Part shown: one piece after another, positions 34,832 to 44,340 of the stretch
How the letters are laid out: every line of letters starts with the position of its first letter
How positions within the stretch are numbered: position 1 is the first letter of the stretch
Origin: Kaistella treverensis
GTDB lineage: Bacteria; Bacteroidota; Bacteroidia; Flavobacteriales; Weeksellaceae
DNA: 64,000 bases
Direction: 5' to 3'
NCBI RefSeq assembly: GCF_900114045.1
Contig: NZ_FORQ01000002.1
Coordinates: 62,001-126,000 of the forward strand
Notes under the pieces: model-generated
Seen by the model: the letters and a program-made list of their open reading frames with translations, nothing else
Databases searched by the model: none
What the model was told of the DNA's origin: nothing
Program-made: the position numbers and the translations under genes

Positions 34832-37405
34832 TTATTTCTTTTTAGCTGCGGGCTTTTTAGCTGCGGGCTTTTTAGCAGCAGGTTTTTTAGCCGAGGGCTT
34901 TTTTGCGGGCGCTTTTTTAGCTTTGGTTTTGAAAGCGTTTTTATCTTGTGCGGTGATCCATTTTTTCACTTCATCCAAAGGAATTTCTGCTAATTCTTCA
35001 GCAGTATATTTTTCGTCTTTTTTGGTTTTCGGAATTTTAAACATTGCTTTTCCAAACTTAATAAAAGGTCCCCATCTTCCGTTTTCCAGGGAAATTTTCT
35101 CCTCCGGCCATTGCTGAATGTAGCGGTTCGCTTCTTTTTCCAGTTTTGCTTCAATCAGCTCCTTAATATCGTTTTGCGAAAGATTTTCGAAATCATAGCG
35201 TTTCGGAACGTTAATGAAAATCGACTGGTATTTAATAAACGGACCAAATCTTCCCGTTCCTTTCGTTACCGGTTCGCCTTTATAACTCGCAATTGGTGCA
35301 TCGGCAATTTTCTTTTCTTCGATGATTTCTTCAGCTCTTTCCTGCGTAATTGAAAGCGGATCTTCACTACGCGGAATGCTGATAAAAGTTTCGCCCCATT
35401 TCACATACGGACCAAATCGTCCAACACCAATCGTCACGGTTTGTCCGTCGTACTCCTTTAGATCAAATGGAATTTTGAAAAGTTCCAGCGCTTCTTCCAA
35501 AGTGATGGTCGCGATATTCTGGTTGGCCATTAAGCTTGCGAAAATCGGTTTTTCTTCATCGTCCTGTTCCCCGATCTGAACCATCGGACCAAATCTGCCA
35601 ATTCTGGTAAGCACATTTTTGCCGGTTTTCGGGTCTTTCCCTAAAATTCTTTCGCCGGTTGCGCGGTCAGCATTTTCTTCTACATCTTCTATTTTCGGAT
35701 GGAAATCTTTATAGAAACCCTGCAAAACTTCTTTCCATTTTTCTTCGCCGTTTGCGATAAGGTCGAAATCTTGCTCCACTTTTGCGGTAAAACCATAATC
35801 CAGGATTTCAGCAAAGTTTTGGGTTAAAAATTCATTAACGACTTCACCAATATCTGTGGGTACAAATTTATTTTTATCACCTCCAAATTTTTCTGTTAAA
35901 ATTTCCTTTTTCAGCTCGGTTTTTTCTAAAGTCATCTTTAAAATTTCCCGCTCCTGAGGCAAAATTTCACGTTTATCTACGTACTCGCGATTCTGAATGG
36001 TTTGGATGGTCGGCGCGTAAGTTGAAGGTCGTCCGATTCCCAATTCTTCCAGTTTTTTTACCAGGCCGGCTTCCGTGTAGCGCGTCGCCGGTCGCGTAAA
36101 CTTTTCGGTGGCTTCTATTTTTCGGAAATTCAGCGCTTCGCCAATAGAAACTTTCGGCAATAATTTTTCATTGTTTTCTTCGTCGTCTTCCTCGGTTTTT
36201 AAAATTCCGTAGGCTTTCAAGAAACCATCAAAAATAATGACCTCACCTTGCGCCTCGAAATGATGTGGCAACTTTTGGTCACCGATTTCAATAACCGTTT
36301 TTTCAATTTTGGCATTCGTCATCTGCGATGCCAAAGTTCTTCTGTAAATAAGTTGGTACAATTTATTCAACTGAACATCTCCGATGGTTTTTACGGAAAA
36401 ATCGGTGGGGCGGATTGCTTCGTGAGCTTCCTGCGCTGATGATGATTTGGTGGTATAATTTCTTGGGTTCGAATATTTTTCGCCATATTCGGCCAAAATT
36501 TGTGCTTTTGCCCCGTTAATTGCTTCCTGAGAAAGATTCACGGAATCGGTTCTCATATAAGTAATGTATCCTTCTTCGTACAGTCTTTGTGCAACGCGCA
36601 TGGTCGCCGTAACGCCATAACCGAGTCTGTTGCTGGCTTCCTGCTGTAAAGTGGATGTCGTAAACGGTGCTGATGCGGTGCGCGTTCCCGGTTTTGTTTC
36701 AACATTCAGAACTTTAAAATCGGTTTGTTGACATTGCTTTAAAAATTCTTCAGCGTCGGCTTCTTTAGCAAAATCTTTTTTCAGCTTGGCTGCGATTTCC
36801 TGCTTTTCAGCATTCAGGAAAATTCCGTCAAATTTAAAGGTAGATTTTGGGGTAAAACCACGGATTTCCAGTTCGCGCTCCACAACCAAACGTACAGCTA
36901 CAGATTGTACACGCCCTGCAGAAAGTCCCGTTTTTACTTTTTTCCAGAGAACCGGCGACATTTCAAAACCTACAATCCGGTCTAAAATTCTCCTTGCCTG
37001 TTGTGCATTCACCAAATTCTGGTCGATATTTCGGGGATTTTCTATCGCTTTTAAAATAGCGTTTTTCGTAATTTCGTGGAAAACAATTCGTCGTGTGTTG
37101 TCGTCTTTTAATTTCAGCTCTTGTGCAAGATGCCACGCGATGGCTTCACCTTCGCGATCTTCATCGGAGGCGAGCCAGACAATATCTGCCTTTTTTACAG
37201 CGGCTTTCAATTCAGCAACGAGCTTCTTTTTATCAGCAGAAACTTCGTAATCCGGGGTAAAAGTTTCCAGATTGATGCCCATGCCTTTTTTAGGCAAATC
37301 GCGGATGTGGCCGAAACTGGATTTGACCTCGAAATCCTTCCCCAAATATTTTTGAATCGTTTTAGCTTTCGCCGGTGATTCTACAATCACTAAATTTTTT
37401 GACAT
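34832..37405 (-). CDS. topA: DNA topoisomerase I
   Basis: An 857-residue type IA topoisomerase. The TOPRIM domain starts NLVIVESPAKAKTIQKYLG and includes WLASDEDREGEAIAWHL; the active-site tyrosine is in YITYMRTDSVNLS (about residue 283). In place of zinc fingers, three Topo_C-like repeats follow (GRFGPYVKWGE, GRFGPFIKYQ, GRWGPFIKFGK), then a lysine/alanine/proline tail with five KKPAA-like units that should bind DNA. It relaxes negative supercoils. It is well separated from the genes on both sides. Confidence 0.96.
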   Translation of the reverse strand: MSKNLVIVESPAKAKTIQKYLGKDFEVKSSFGHIRDLPKKGMGINLETFTPDYEVSADKKKLVAELKAAVKKADIVWLASDEDREGEAIAWHLAQELKLKDDNTRRIVFHEITKNAILKAIENPRNIDQNLVNAQQARRILDRIVGFEMSPVLWKKVKTGLSAGRVQSVAVRLVVERELEIRGFTPKSTFKFDGIFLNAEKQEIAAKLKKDFAKEADAEEFLKQCQQTDFKVLNVETKPGTRTASAPFTTSTLQQEASNRLGYGVTATMRVAQRLYEEGYITYMRTDSVNLSQEAINGAKAQILAEYGEKYSNPRNYTTKSSSAQEAHEAIRPTDFSVKTIGDVQLNKLYQLIYRRTLASQMTNAKIEKTVIEIGDQKLPHHFEAQGEVIIFDGFLKAYGILKTEEDDEENNEKLLPKVSIGEALNFRKIEATEKFTRPATRYTEAGLVKKLEELGIGRPSTYAPTIQTIQNREYVDKREILPQEREILKMTLEKTELKKEILTEKFGGDKNKFVPTDIGEVVNEFLTQNFAEILDYGFTAKVEQDFDLIANGEEKWKEVLQGFYKDFHPKIEDVEENADRATGERILGKDPKTGKNVLTRIGRFGPMVQIGEQDDEEKPIFASLMANQNIATITLEEALELFKIPFDLKEYDGQTVTIGVGRFGPYVKWGETFISIPRSEDPLSITQERAEEIIEEKKIADAPIASYKGEPVTKGTGRFGPFIKYQSIFINVPKRYDFENLSQNDIKELIEAKLEKEANRYIQQWPEEKISLENGRWGPFIKFGKAMFKIPKTKKDEKYTAEELAEIPLDEVKKWITAQDKNAFKTKAKKAPAKKPSAKKPAAKKPAAKKPAAKKK

Positions 37406-37531
37406 CCTCGAAATTTTTGCAAAAGTAGAAGTTTTTTTTTAATGACAATTTTTCCGACCCAGTTTCAGGCCAATGAAAACCAAAGTGGAAGTCCGAAAAC
37501 CCTTACATTTGTTTCGAAGTTCGAGTTCTAA

Positions 37532-38014
37532 TTGAAAAAATTCATCCAAAATACCATTCAAAGCCAGAAAATATTTTACCGGTATTTCCGGCGAAAAGGC
37601 CTAAAACGCTTTCTAAAAGAAAACGTTCTGGAAACCGATGGAACAAATGAAGTTAAAGCCAAATCTGTGGCACTGGGAATTTTCATCGGGCTTTCACCGT
37701 TTTGGGGTTTGCATTCATTTCTAGCGATTTCGCTTTCGGTTTATTTTAAAATGAATAAAATGCTGACTTTCATGTCATCGCAGATTACTTTTCCACCGCT
37801 TATTCCTTTAATTATTTTCGCTTCGATGATGGTTGGCGCGCCTTTCGTAGAAAACGGCACTTCGCTGGAAAACCAGACTTTTGACATGGATTTCATTAAA
37901 AATAATCTGGTGCAATACCTTATTGGAAGTTTCATCCTCGCGATTTGCTGTTCATTAATATTAGGATTTCTCTCCTATATATTTCTTCAAAAATTTAAAC
38001 CACAGAAGAAATAA
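37532..38014 (+). CDS. DUF2062 inner membrane protein
   Basis: A 160-residue protein with a basic N-terminal helix and the DUF2062 core VALGIFIGLSPFWGLHSFLAI, then a second hydrophobic helix (FPPLIPLIIFASMMVGAPF) and a third near the end. The function is unknown. The start is TTG at 37532: a stop codon directly precedes it in frame, so no ATG is available upstream, and the next internal Met would remove the basic region. It stands alone between topA and ileS, divergent from topA. Confidence 0.8.
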   Translation: MKKFIQNTIQSQKIFYRYFRRKGLKRFLKENVLETDGTNEVKAKSVALGIFIGLSPFWGLHSFLAISLSVYFKMNKMLTFMSSQITFPPLIPLIIFASMMVGAPFVENGTSLENQTFDMDFIKNNLVQYLIGSFILAICCSLILGFLSYIFLQKFKPQKK

Positions 38015-38032
38015 AACCGCAATTATGTAAAA

Positions 38033-38068
38033 CGAAAAAATTTGCCCTTAAAGCAGCGAATTTTTTCG
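38033..38068. repeat. Imperfect palindrome of the GAAAAAATT(T/C)G family
   Basis: CGAAAAAATTTGCC and GCGAATTTTTTCG form the arms of a hairpin. It resembles elements at 53983-54012, 54658-54691 and 54736-54768. It may also end the DUF2062 transcript. Confidence 0.5.
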
Positions 38069-38176
38069 GCTTTCAAGCTCAAAATTTTAGTTTTCTCATC
38101 TACGAAAAATTTCCGCGAAAATCCTTATATTCGCAGACTTAATTAATGAGCTTCCAACGCTTTGAATAGACTGAAA

Positions 38177-41100
38177 ATGAAGAAGTTTACCGAATATAAA
38201 AATTTAGATTTAACAGCTGTTGCCGAGAATATTACAAAATTCTGGGCAGAAAATCAGACTTTTAAAAAATCCGTTGAGATCCGTGACGGGCGGCCGGAAT
38301 ACGTTTTTTATGAAGGTCCGCCTTCGGCGAACGGGATGCCTGGAATTCACCACGTGATGGCGCGCGCGCTGAAAGATATTTTCTGCCGCTACCAAACTCA
38401 AAACGGAAAACAGGTTTTCCGGAAAGCAGGTTGGGACACGCACGGTTTACCTATTGAACTGGGCGTAGAAAAAGAACTCGGAATCACCAAAGAAGATATC
38501 GGCAAAACCATCTCTGTGGAAGCTTACAATCAGGCGTGTAGAAATGCCGTGATGCGCTACACCGATGTTTGGAATGATTTGACAGAAAAAATCGGCTATT
38601 GGGTGGATCTGGAAAATCCCTACATCACCTACGAACCGAAATATATGGAAACGGTTTGGTGGCTTTTGAAGCAGCTTTACGACAAAAATCTTTTGTACAA
38701 AGGTTACACCATTCAGCCCTATTCGCCGGCTGCCGGCACGGGACTTTCTTCGCACGAACTGAATCAGCCTGGAACTTACCGCGATGTTTCCGACACGACT
38801 GTAGTGGCGCAATTCAAAGTGAAAAAATTTGCCGATAAAGCGGCTAAAAAAGTTCCTTTCCTGAAAGCGGAAAGTTCAATCGATGCAGAAGAAATTGCAG
38901 GAGCTTCCTGTGGCGGCGCGTTGCATTGGGCGGAATTTGACACTAAAAAAACTTTAGTCGACACCTACTTTCTTGCCTGGACGACAACTCCATGGACTTT
39001 GCCTTCAAATACTGCTTTAGCGGTCGGAAGAGATATTGAATATGTTTTGGTGAAAACATTTAATCAATATACTTTCGAGCCCATCAACATCGTTTTGGCG
39101 AAAGTGCTTTTGCAGAAAAATTTTGGTAAAAAATATGCGGAAGGAAGCGAAGAAGATTTAAAAAACTACACTTCGGAAGCGAAAGTAATTCCGTACCAGA
39201 TTTTAGCTGAATTTACCGGAGAAGAATTGGTAGGCTCGGAATACGAGCAGCTTATTCCGTGGTTTTTACCGGCTGAAAATCCGGAAGATGCTTTCCGCGT
39301 AATTTTGGGAGATTTTGTCACCACCGAAGACGGAACGGGAATTGTGCATATTTCGCCCACTTTTGGTGCTGATGACGCGCGCGTTGCGAAAGAAAGCGGC
39401 ATTCCGCCGATGCTGGTAAAAGACGAAAATGAAAATCTGGTTCCTTTGGTAGACTTACAAGGCAGATTTGTAAAAGGCGGAAAAACACCGAAATTATTTG
39501 CCGGAAAATTCATTAAAAATGAATATTATGACAGCGGTTCCGCGCCGGAAAAATCCTGGGATGTAGAACTTGCAATTCTTTTAAAAACAGAAAATAAGGC
39601 CTTTAAGGTCGAAAAATATGTGCACAGTTATCCGCACTGCTGGCGAACCGACAAGCCTGTTCTGTATTATCCGTTGGATTCCTGGTTCGTGAAAATGACC
39701 GCGGTGAAAAACCGTTTGGTGGAACTGAATGAAACCATCAATTGGAAACCGAAATCCACCGGTGAAGGCCGTTTTGCAAACTGGCTGGAAAACGTAAACG
39801 ACTGGAATCTTTCGCGCTCCCGATATTGGGGAATTCCTTTGCCGATCTGGCGTACCGATGATTTGAAAGAGGAAATCATCATCGGTTCTGTGGAAGAACT
39901 GATGGCGGAAATAGAAAAAGCAAAAAAAGCCGGTATTATGACCGAAAATCCTTTCGCAGGATTTGAAACCGGAAATATGTCGGATGAAAATTACGCGCTA
40001 ATCGATTTGCATAAAAATATCGTTGACCAGATAATTTTGGTTTCGCCGTCCGGAAAACCGATGAAAAGAGAATCCGACCTCATCGACGTTTGGTTCGATT
40101 CGGGTTCGATGCCGTACGCGCAGCTGCATTATCCGTTTGAAAATCGCGAAATGATCGACGAAAGAAAAGCTTTTCCGGCAGATTTCATCGCGGAAGGTGT
40201 AGATCAAACGCGAGGCTGGTTTTATACGCTGCACGCAATTGCGACGGCGGTTTTCGATTCGGTAGCGTACAAAAACGTGATGTCGAACGGTTTGGTTTTG
40301 GATAAAAATGGCCAGAAAATGTCGAAAAGACTTGGTAACGCCGTTGATCCGTTCACCACTTTAGAAAAATACGGTCCTGACGCGACGCGCTGGTACATGA
40401 TTTCAAACGCGAATCCGTGGGAAAATTTAAAATTTGACTTGGAAGGAATTGATGAAGTTCGCCGAAAATTCTTCGGAACTTTATACAATACCTACTCCTT
40501 TTTTGCGCTGTATGCGAATGTAGACGGTTTTAAATATTCCGAAAAAAACATCGAATTGCGCCCAGAAATTGACCGCTGGATTTTGTCTGAACTCAATTTA
40601 CTGGTTAAAGATGTTACGGCGTTTTACGAAGATTACGAGCCGACAAAAGTTGCGCGCGCGATTAACAATTTCGTTAATGACAACTTAAGCAACTGGTATG
40701 TAAGACTTTGCCGACGCAGATTCTGGAAAGGCGAATATTCTGATGACAAAATTTCGGCTTACCAAACCTTATATATTTGCCTTGAAACCATAGCAAAAAT
40801 TTCGGCGCCAATTGCACCATTTTTTATGGATCAGCTTTACCAGGATTTAAATAAAATTACCGGGAAAGAAGAAGCTGCATCGGTACATTTAACCGATTTC
40901 CCGACAGCCGATGAAAGTTTGATCGATCAGGATTTGGTGGAAAAAACGCATCTGGCGCAGCAAATCACATCGATGGTATTTTCACTACGAAAAAAAGAAA
41001 ACATCAAAGTAAGACAGCCGCTTCAAAAAGTGATGATTCCGGTTTTGGATAAAAAAACAGAAGCGCAGATTTTGGCGGTTTCAGATTTGGTTAAACAGGA

Positions 41101-41665
41101 AGTAAACGTGAAAGAACTTCAACTCATCAATGCTGATGACGCCGCGGAGCTGATTGTAAAGCAAATCAAGCCGAACTTTAAAACACTCGGCGCAAGACTT
41201 GGAAAAGACATGAAAACGGTGGCAGCAGAAATAACCAAGTTTTCCGCGGAAGATATTTCAGCTTTAGAAAAAACCGGAAAAATTGCCGTTTTAGGCCATG
41301 AAATTTCTCTTGATGATGTTGAAATTTCCACGAAGGATATTCCGGGTTGGACGGTCGCCAGTGAAGGAAAACTCACCGTAGCGCTGGATTTAACTTTAAC
41401 CGAAGAATTAAAAGCGGAAGGAATTGCGCGCGAATTTATTAACCGCGTTCAGAATTTAAGAAAAGACAAAAATTTCGAGTTAACAGACAGAATTTCAATT
41501 GAATTGCAAGACGATTGCCCGTTTAAGCGGGAAATAATGAACAATAAAGCATATATTTCTACTGAAGTATTGTCAGATAGAATAGAAATTGTAAATTCAC
41601 TTTCAAATTTTGACGAAATAGAGATTGACGAGGTCACTTTCAAGGTTCAGGTTCAAAAAATTTAA
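38177..41665 (+). CDS. ileS: Isoleucyl-tRNA synthetase
   Basis: A 1162-residue class I synthetase. The HIGH-type motif is GIHH (residues 56-59, within PPSANGMPGIHHVMARAL), AGWDTHGLP follows, and the KMSKR loop is in NGQKMSKRLGNAVDP near residue 715. An editing domain lies between, and the anticodon-binding domain (DRWILSELN onward) and a C-terminal extension complete it. This is the long, eukaryote-like type found in Bacteroidota. The ATG at 38177 is preferred to an upstream TTG. The stop lies 53 bases before the DksA-like gene. Confidence 0.96.
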   Translation: MKKFTEYKNLDLTAVAENITKFWAENQTFKKSVEIRDGRPEYVFYEGPPSANGMPGIHHVMARALKDIFCRYQTQNGKQVFRKAGWDTHGLPIELGVEKELGITKEDIGKTISVEAYNQACRNAVMRYTDVWNDLTEKIGYWVDLENPYITYEPKYMETVWWLLKQLYDKNLLYKGYTIQPYSPAAGTGLSSHELNQPGTYRDVSDTTVVAQFKVKKFADKAAKKVPFLKAESSIDAEEIAGASCGGALHWAEFDTKKTLVDTYFLAWTTTPWTLPSNTALAVGRDIEYVLVKTFNQYTFEPINIVLAKVLLQKNFGKKYAEGSEEDLKNYTSEAKVIPYQILAEFTGEELVGSEYEQLIPWFLPAENPEDAFRVILGDFVTTEDGTGIVHISPTFGADDARVAKESGIPPMLVKDENENLVPLVDLQGRFVKGGKTPKLFAGKFIKNEYYDSGSAPEKSWDVELAILLKTENKAFKVEKYVHSYPHCWRTDKPVLYYPLDSWFVKMTAVKNRLVELNETINWKPKSTGEGRFANWLENVNDWNLSRSRYWGIPLPIWRTDDLKEEIIIGSVEELMAEIEKAKKAGIMTENPFAGFETGNMSDENYALIDLHKNIVDQIILVSPSGKPMKRESDLIDVWFDSGSMPYAQLHYPFENREMIDERKAFPADFIAEGVDQTRGWFYTLHAIATAVFDSVAYKNVMSNGLVLDKNGQKMSKRLGNAVDPFTTLEKYGPDATRWYMISNANPWENLKFDLEGIDEVRRKFFGTLYNTYSFFALYANVDGFKYSEKNIELRPEIDRWILSELNLLVKDVTAFYEDYEPTKVARAINNFVNDNLSNWYVRLCRRRFWKGEYSDDKISAYQTLYICLETIAKISAPIAPFFMDQLYQDLNKITGKEEAASVHLTDFPTADESLIDQDLVEKTHLAQQITSMVFSLRKKENIKVRQPLQKVMIPVLDKKTEAQILAVSDLVKQEVNVKELQLINADDAAELIVKQIKPNFKTLGARLGKDMKTVAAEITKFSAEDISALEKTGKIAVLGHEISLDDVEISTKDIPGWTVASEGKLTVALDLTLTEELKAEGIAREFINRVQNLRKDKNFELTDRISIELQDDCPFKREIMNNKAYISTEVLSDRIEIVNSLSNFDEIEIDEVTFKVQVQKI

Positions 41666-41718
41666 TATTTTTTACGGTGAAAACTTCAAATCACATAAAC
41701 ACAAATAAAAATAAAGCT

Positions 41719-42099
41719 ATGACTGAGGACAGACAAAGATATAACGACGCTGATTTACAGGAATTTAAAGTATTAATTCAGGGGAAAATCGATAAAGCAG
41801 AAAAAGATTTAATGCTGATTCGCGAAAGCTTCATCAACGACCAGAATAACGGTACCGATGACACTTCGCCAACTTTTAAAGCTTTTGAAGAAGGCGCTGA
41901 AACTTTAAGCAAAGAACAGAATGCGATTCTTGCCGGAAGACAGGAGAAATTTGTGCGCGACCTGAAAAACGCCCTCATCCGCATTGAAAACAAAACCTAC
42001 GGAATCTGCAGAGTTACCGGAAAATTAATTCCGAAAGAAAGGCTGCTTGCCGTACCACATGCGACCCTCAGCATCGAAGCTAAAAATATGCAACGGTAA
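41719..42099 (+). CDS. TraR/DksA-family protein with degenerate zinc finger
   Basis: A 126-residue DksA-like protein: an N-terminal coiled coil (about 5-80) with a DDTSPTF tip, and a C-terminal segment ENKTYGICRVTGKLIPKERL followed by VPHATLSIEAK. In DksA the pattern is YGxCxxCG...CIxC; here only the first Cys remains. Such proteins bind the secondary channel of RNA polymerase and tune promoters with ppGpp. I chose the ATG at 41719; a GTG at 41677 would add an unlike 14-residue leader. It follows ileS by 53 bases and is ended by a hairpin. Confidence 0.85.
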   Translation: MTEDRQRYNDADLQEFKVLIQGKIDKAEKDLMLIRESFINDQNNGTDDTSPTFKAFEEGAETLSKEQNAILAGRQEKFVRDLKNALIRIENKTYGICRVTGKLIPKERLLAVPHATLSIEAKNMQR

Positions 42100-42121
42100 A
42101 ATTTATCATTTATAAAAAATG

Positions 42122-42170
42122 ATGTACAAAGTACAATGTATTTCTATGCATAAAACTTTGTACATTTTTA
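42122..42170 (+). terminator. Hairpin terminator after the DksA-like gene
   Basis: A perfect 11-bp inverted repeat ATGTACAAAGT / ACTTTGTACAT, with a 22-base loop, followed by TTTTTATTT. The loop is long for a terminator. Confidence 0.6.
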
Positions 42171-42180
42171 TTTAAAAATC

Positions 42181-42429
42181 ATGGACACGGTTTTTATTTT
42201 GCTCGCTGTAGCGGTAATTTTTCTTTATTTCTTCCGGAAAAAAATCAAGGAAAAGTTCGTTCCGAACAAAGAAAAATATTACACCATTGATGACCGTTAT
42301 AACGCAGAGAAAAAGCAGAGACAGGACGAAATTGATGCGATACTGAGCAAAATCGGTAAAAATGGTTTAGATGATTTGTCGGCCGCTGACAAAAACCGTC
42401 TCGACGAACTTTCAAAAAAAATAAATTAA
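42181..42429 (+). CDS. Small membrane-anchored protein with DUF6576-like domain
   Basis: An 82-residue protein with one N-terminal membrane helix (about 4-18), a basic segment, then TIDDRYNAEKKQRQDEIDAIL and KIGKNGLDDLSAADKNRLDELS. This tail is the DUF6576 pattern also seen at the C-terminus of Bacteroidota rhomboid proteases. The role is unknown. It is two bases before the next small gene and so probably in one unit with it and lspA. Confidence 0.75.
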   Translation: MDTVFILLAVAVIFLYFFRKKIKEKFVPNKEKYYTIDDRYNAEKKQRQDEIDAILSKIGKNGLDDLSAADKNRLDELSKKIN

Positions 42430-42431
42430 AA

Positions 42432-42629
42432 ATGGAATCTCTGATTGTACATCCGAAAAACCAAATGGAGCTGAATGCGCTGAAAAGCGTGATGAAGGAA
42501 ATGGGAATTAAATTTGAAAAATTCCACACCAGAAATCTTAAAAATTTGCCCGAAAAGCCGGTAAAAAATTCGGTTCCGAAAAAAGAAAACAGCCCAACTT
42601 CCGCCAGAAAATATCCTAAGAAAGACTAA
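42432..42629 (+). CDS. Small basic protein, DUF2683-like
   Basis: A 65-residue protein starting MESLIVHPKNQMELNALKSVMKE. This opening resembles the antitoxin-like DUF2683 group of Bacteroidota, in which a short beta strand is followed by a helix. The remainder is lysine- and proline-rich. No toxin gene is adjacent: the neighbours are a membrane-anchored DUF6576-like gene two bases upstream and lspA, whose ATG overlaps this stop by one base. The context therefore speaks for a housekeeping role and not a toxin-antitoxin pair. Confidence 0.65.
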   Translation: MESLIVHPKNQMELNALKSVMKEMGIKFEKFHTRNLKNLPEKPVKNSVPKKENSPTSARKYPKKD

Positions 42630-43267
42630 TGAAGAAGATTGCCTTAATAACCATCATCATTTTATTAATAGACCAAATTTCTAAGTTTTACATCAAAACC
42701 AATTTCAGTTTGGGCGAAAGTGTAAGCGTTTTACCGGGCTTTAAACTGACTTTTGTGGAAAATCCGGGCATGGCTTATGGTTTTCATTTCGGTGGACTTC
42801 TCGGCAAATACATTCTTGTCATCATCCGCATTTTTCTTATCGGCGGCATGGTTTATCTCTTCAGCAAATGGCTGAAAGAAGGCACCAACAACTATTTGCT
42901 TATTCCGATGTCGATGATTTTTGCGGGCGCAATCGGAAATTTAATTGACGGAATGTTCTACGGAATGATCTTCGACAGCGGAACTTTTTATGATGAAAGC
43001 ATCGGGCGCTGGATTGAATACGGCGGTGTTTCCAAGGTCGTACCTTTTGGTCAAGGCTATTCCACTTTCATGAAAGGCTGCGTGGTAGACATGCTGCATT
43101 TCCCGTTGGTGGACTGGAACGTGCCGGAAAGTTGGCCTTTGATCGGCGGAAAACATATTGAGTTTTTCAAATATATCTTTAATGTTGCAGATTCAGCAAT
43201 TACTGCCGGCGCTGCTTTATTACTTATCTTCCGCAAAAAAGCGCTGCCAAACGGTTTGGATTTTTAG
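42629..43267 (+). CDS. lspA: Lipoprotein signal peptidase II
   Basis: A 212-residue membrane protein with four helices. The catalytic aspartates are in GAIGNLIDGMFYG (Asp107) and FNVADSAIT (Asp188). An N-terminal DQISKFYIK and VENPGMAYGF fit the family. The stretch between the catalytic segments (about 110-182) is far longer than in E. coli LspA and contains predicted periplasmic sequence, as in other Flavobacteriia. It cuts the signal peptides of diacylglyceryl-modified prolipoproteins, of which several are coded in this window. Confidence 0.94.
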   Translation: MKKIALITIIILLIDQISKFYIKTNFSLGESVSVLPGFKLTFVENPGMAYGFHFGGLLGKYILVIIRIFLIGGMVYLFSKWLKEGTNNYLLIPMSMIFAGAIGNLIDGMFYGMIFDSGTFYDESIGRWIEYGGVSKVVPFGQGYSTFMKGCVVDMLHFPLVDWNVPESWPLIGGKHIEFFKYIFNVADSAITAGAALLLIFRKKALPNGLDF

Positions 43268-43275
43268 CGGCTAAA

Positions 43276-43306
43276 TTGCCCAAAATTTCCGTTTTAGCTA
43301 TTTTTG
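43276..43306 (+). promoter_or_regulatory. Promoter of trpS
   Basis: TTG (43276-43278) and TATTTTTG (43299-43306) are 20 bases apart. The predicted start of transcription is about 18 bases before the trpS ATG. Confidence 0.6.
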
Positions 43307-43330
43307 TTTTTACCATTTTAAACTTATTTC

Positions 43331-44299
43331 ATGTCCAGAATACTAACCGGAATACAGGCCACGGGAACTCCACATTTGGGGAATTTACTTGGCGCCATTA
43401 TTCCAGCCATCGAATTATCAAAAAAGGAAGAAAACGAATCTTTCCTCTTTATTGCAAATCTGCATTCTTTAACCCAAATAAAAGATGCTGCAGAACTGAA
43501 AAGAAACACCTATGAAATTGCCGCGGCGTGGCTTGCCTGCGGACTTGACACCAATAAAACTTTTTTTTACAGACAAAGCGATATCGCCGAAGTTTGCGAA
43601 CTTTCCTGGTACTTGTCCTGCTTTTTTCCGTATCAAAGGCTGACTTTAGCACATTCCTTTAAAGATAAAGCAGACCGTGTAGAAGACGTGAACGCGGGAC
43701 TTTTCACCTATCCGGTTTTAATGGCTGCAGATATTTTACTCTATAATGCTGAAGTTGTTCCGGTTGGGAAAGATCAGCTACAACACCTGGAAATGGCGCG
43801 CGACATGGGCGCACGTTTTAACCATCAAATGGGTGAAGTTTTCGTTTTGCCAAAAGCTGAGTTGCAGGAAGACACGAAATATGTTCCGGGAACTGACGGT
43901 AATAAAATGTCGAAATCCCGCGGAAACATCATTAATATATTTTTACCCGAAAAAGAGCTGAAAAAACAGATTATGGGAATTGAAACTGATTCCAAATCTC
44001 TTGAAGAACCGAAAGATCCGGAAACCGACAAGGTTTTTGCTTTGTTTGAACTTATTGCAAAACCGGAAGAAACCGCCGTTTTACGGGAAAAATATCTCAC
44101 CGGAAACTTTGGTTACGGTCACGCTAAAAACGAATTGTTGCAGTTAATTTTAAAACGTTTTGAGCGCGAGCGCGAACTCTTCAATTATTATATGAACAAT
44201 TTGCCGGAACTCGAACAAAAACTACAGGAGGGCGCGGCAAAAACGAAAGTGATCGCTGCTGAAACATTGCAGAAAGTCCGTATAAGTTTGGGCGTTTAG
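43331..44299 (+). CDS. trpS: Tryptophanyl-tRNA synthetase
   Basis: A 322-residue class I synthetase. The HIGH-type motif is TPHLGNLLGA near residue 13, followed by LHSLTQI and AADILLYNAEVVPVGKDQLQH, which binds tryptophan, and the KMSKS motif in GNKMSKSRGN near residue 196. It charges tRNA-Trp. It is separate from lspA and ended by the hairpin at 44308-44337. Confidence 0.96.
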   Translation: MSRILTGIQATGTPHLGNLLGAIIPAIELSKKEENESFLFIANLHSLTQIKDAAELKRNTYEIAAAWLACGLDTNKTFFYRQSDIAEVCELSWYLSCFFPYQRLTLAHSFKDKADRVEDVNAGLFTYPVLMAADILLYNAEVVPVGKDQLQHLEMARDMGARFNHQMGEVFVLPKAELQEDTKYVPGTDGNKMSKSRGNIINIFLPEKELKKQIMGIETDSKSLEEPKDPETDKVFALFELIAKPEETAVLREKYLTGNFGYGHAKNELLQLILKRFERERELFNYYMNNLPELEQKLQEGAAKTKVIAAETLQKVRISLGV

Positions 44300-44307
44300 C
44301 AGCAAAA

Positions 44308-44337
44308 AAAGTCCTTTCCAAAAGCGGAAAGGATTTC
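44308..44337. terminator. Bidirectional terminator between trpS and the HAD gene
   Basis: Stem TCCTTTCC / GGAAAGGA, extended by a G-T and several A-T pairs, with a six-base loop and flanking A and T runs. It lies between two convergent genes. Confidence 0.8.
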
Positions 44338-44340
44338 TTT

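Noticed and set aside
42432-42629. Toxin-antitoxin system suggested by the DUF2683-like small protein
   Set aside because: No toxin-like gene is adjacent; it is embedded in a run with a DUF6576-like gene and lspA.
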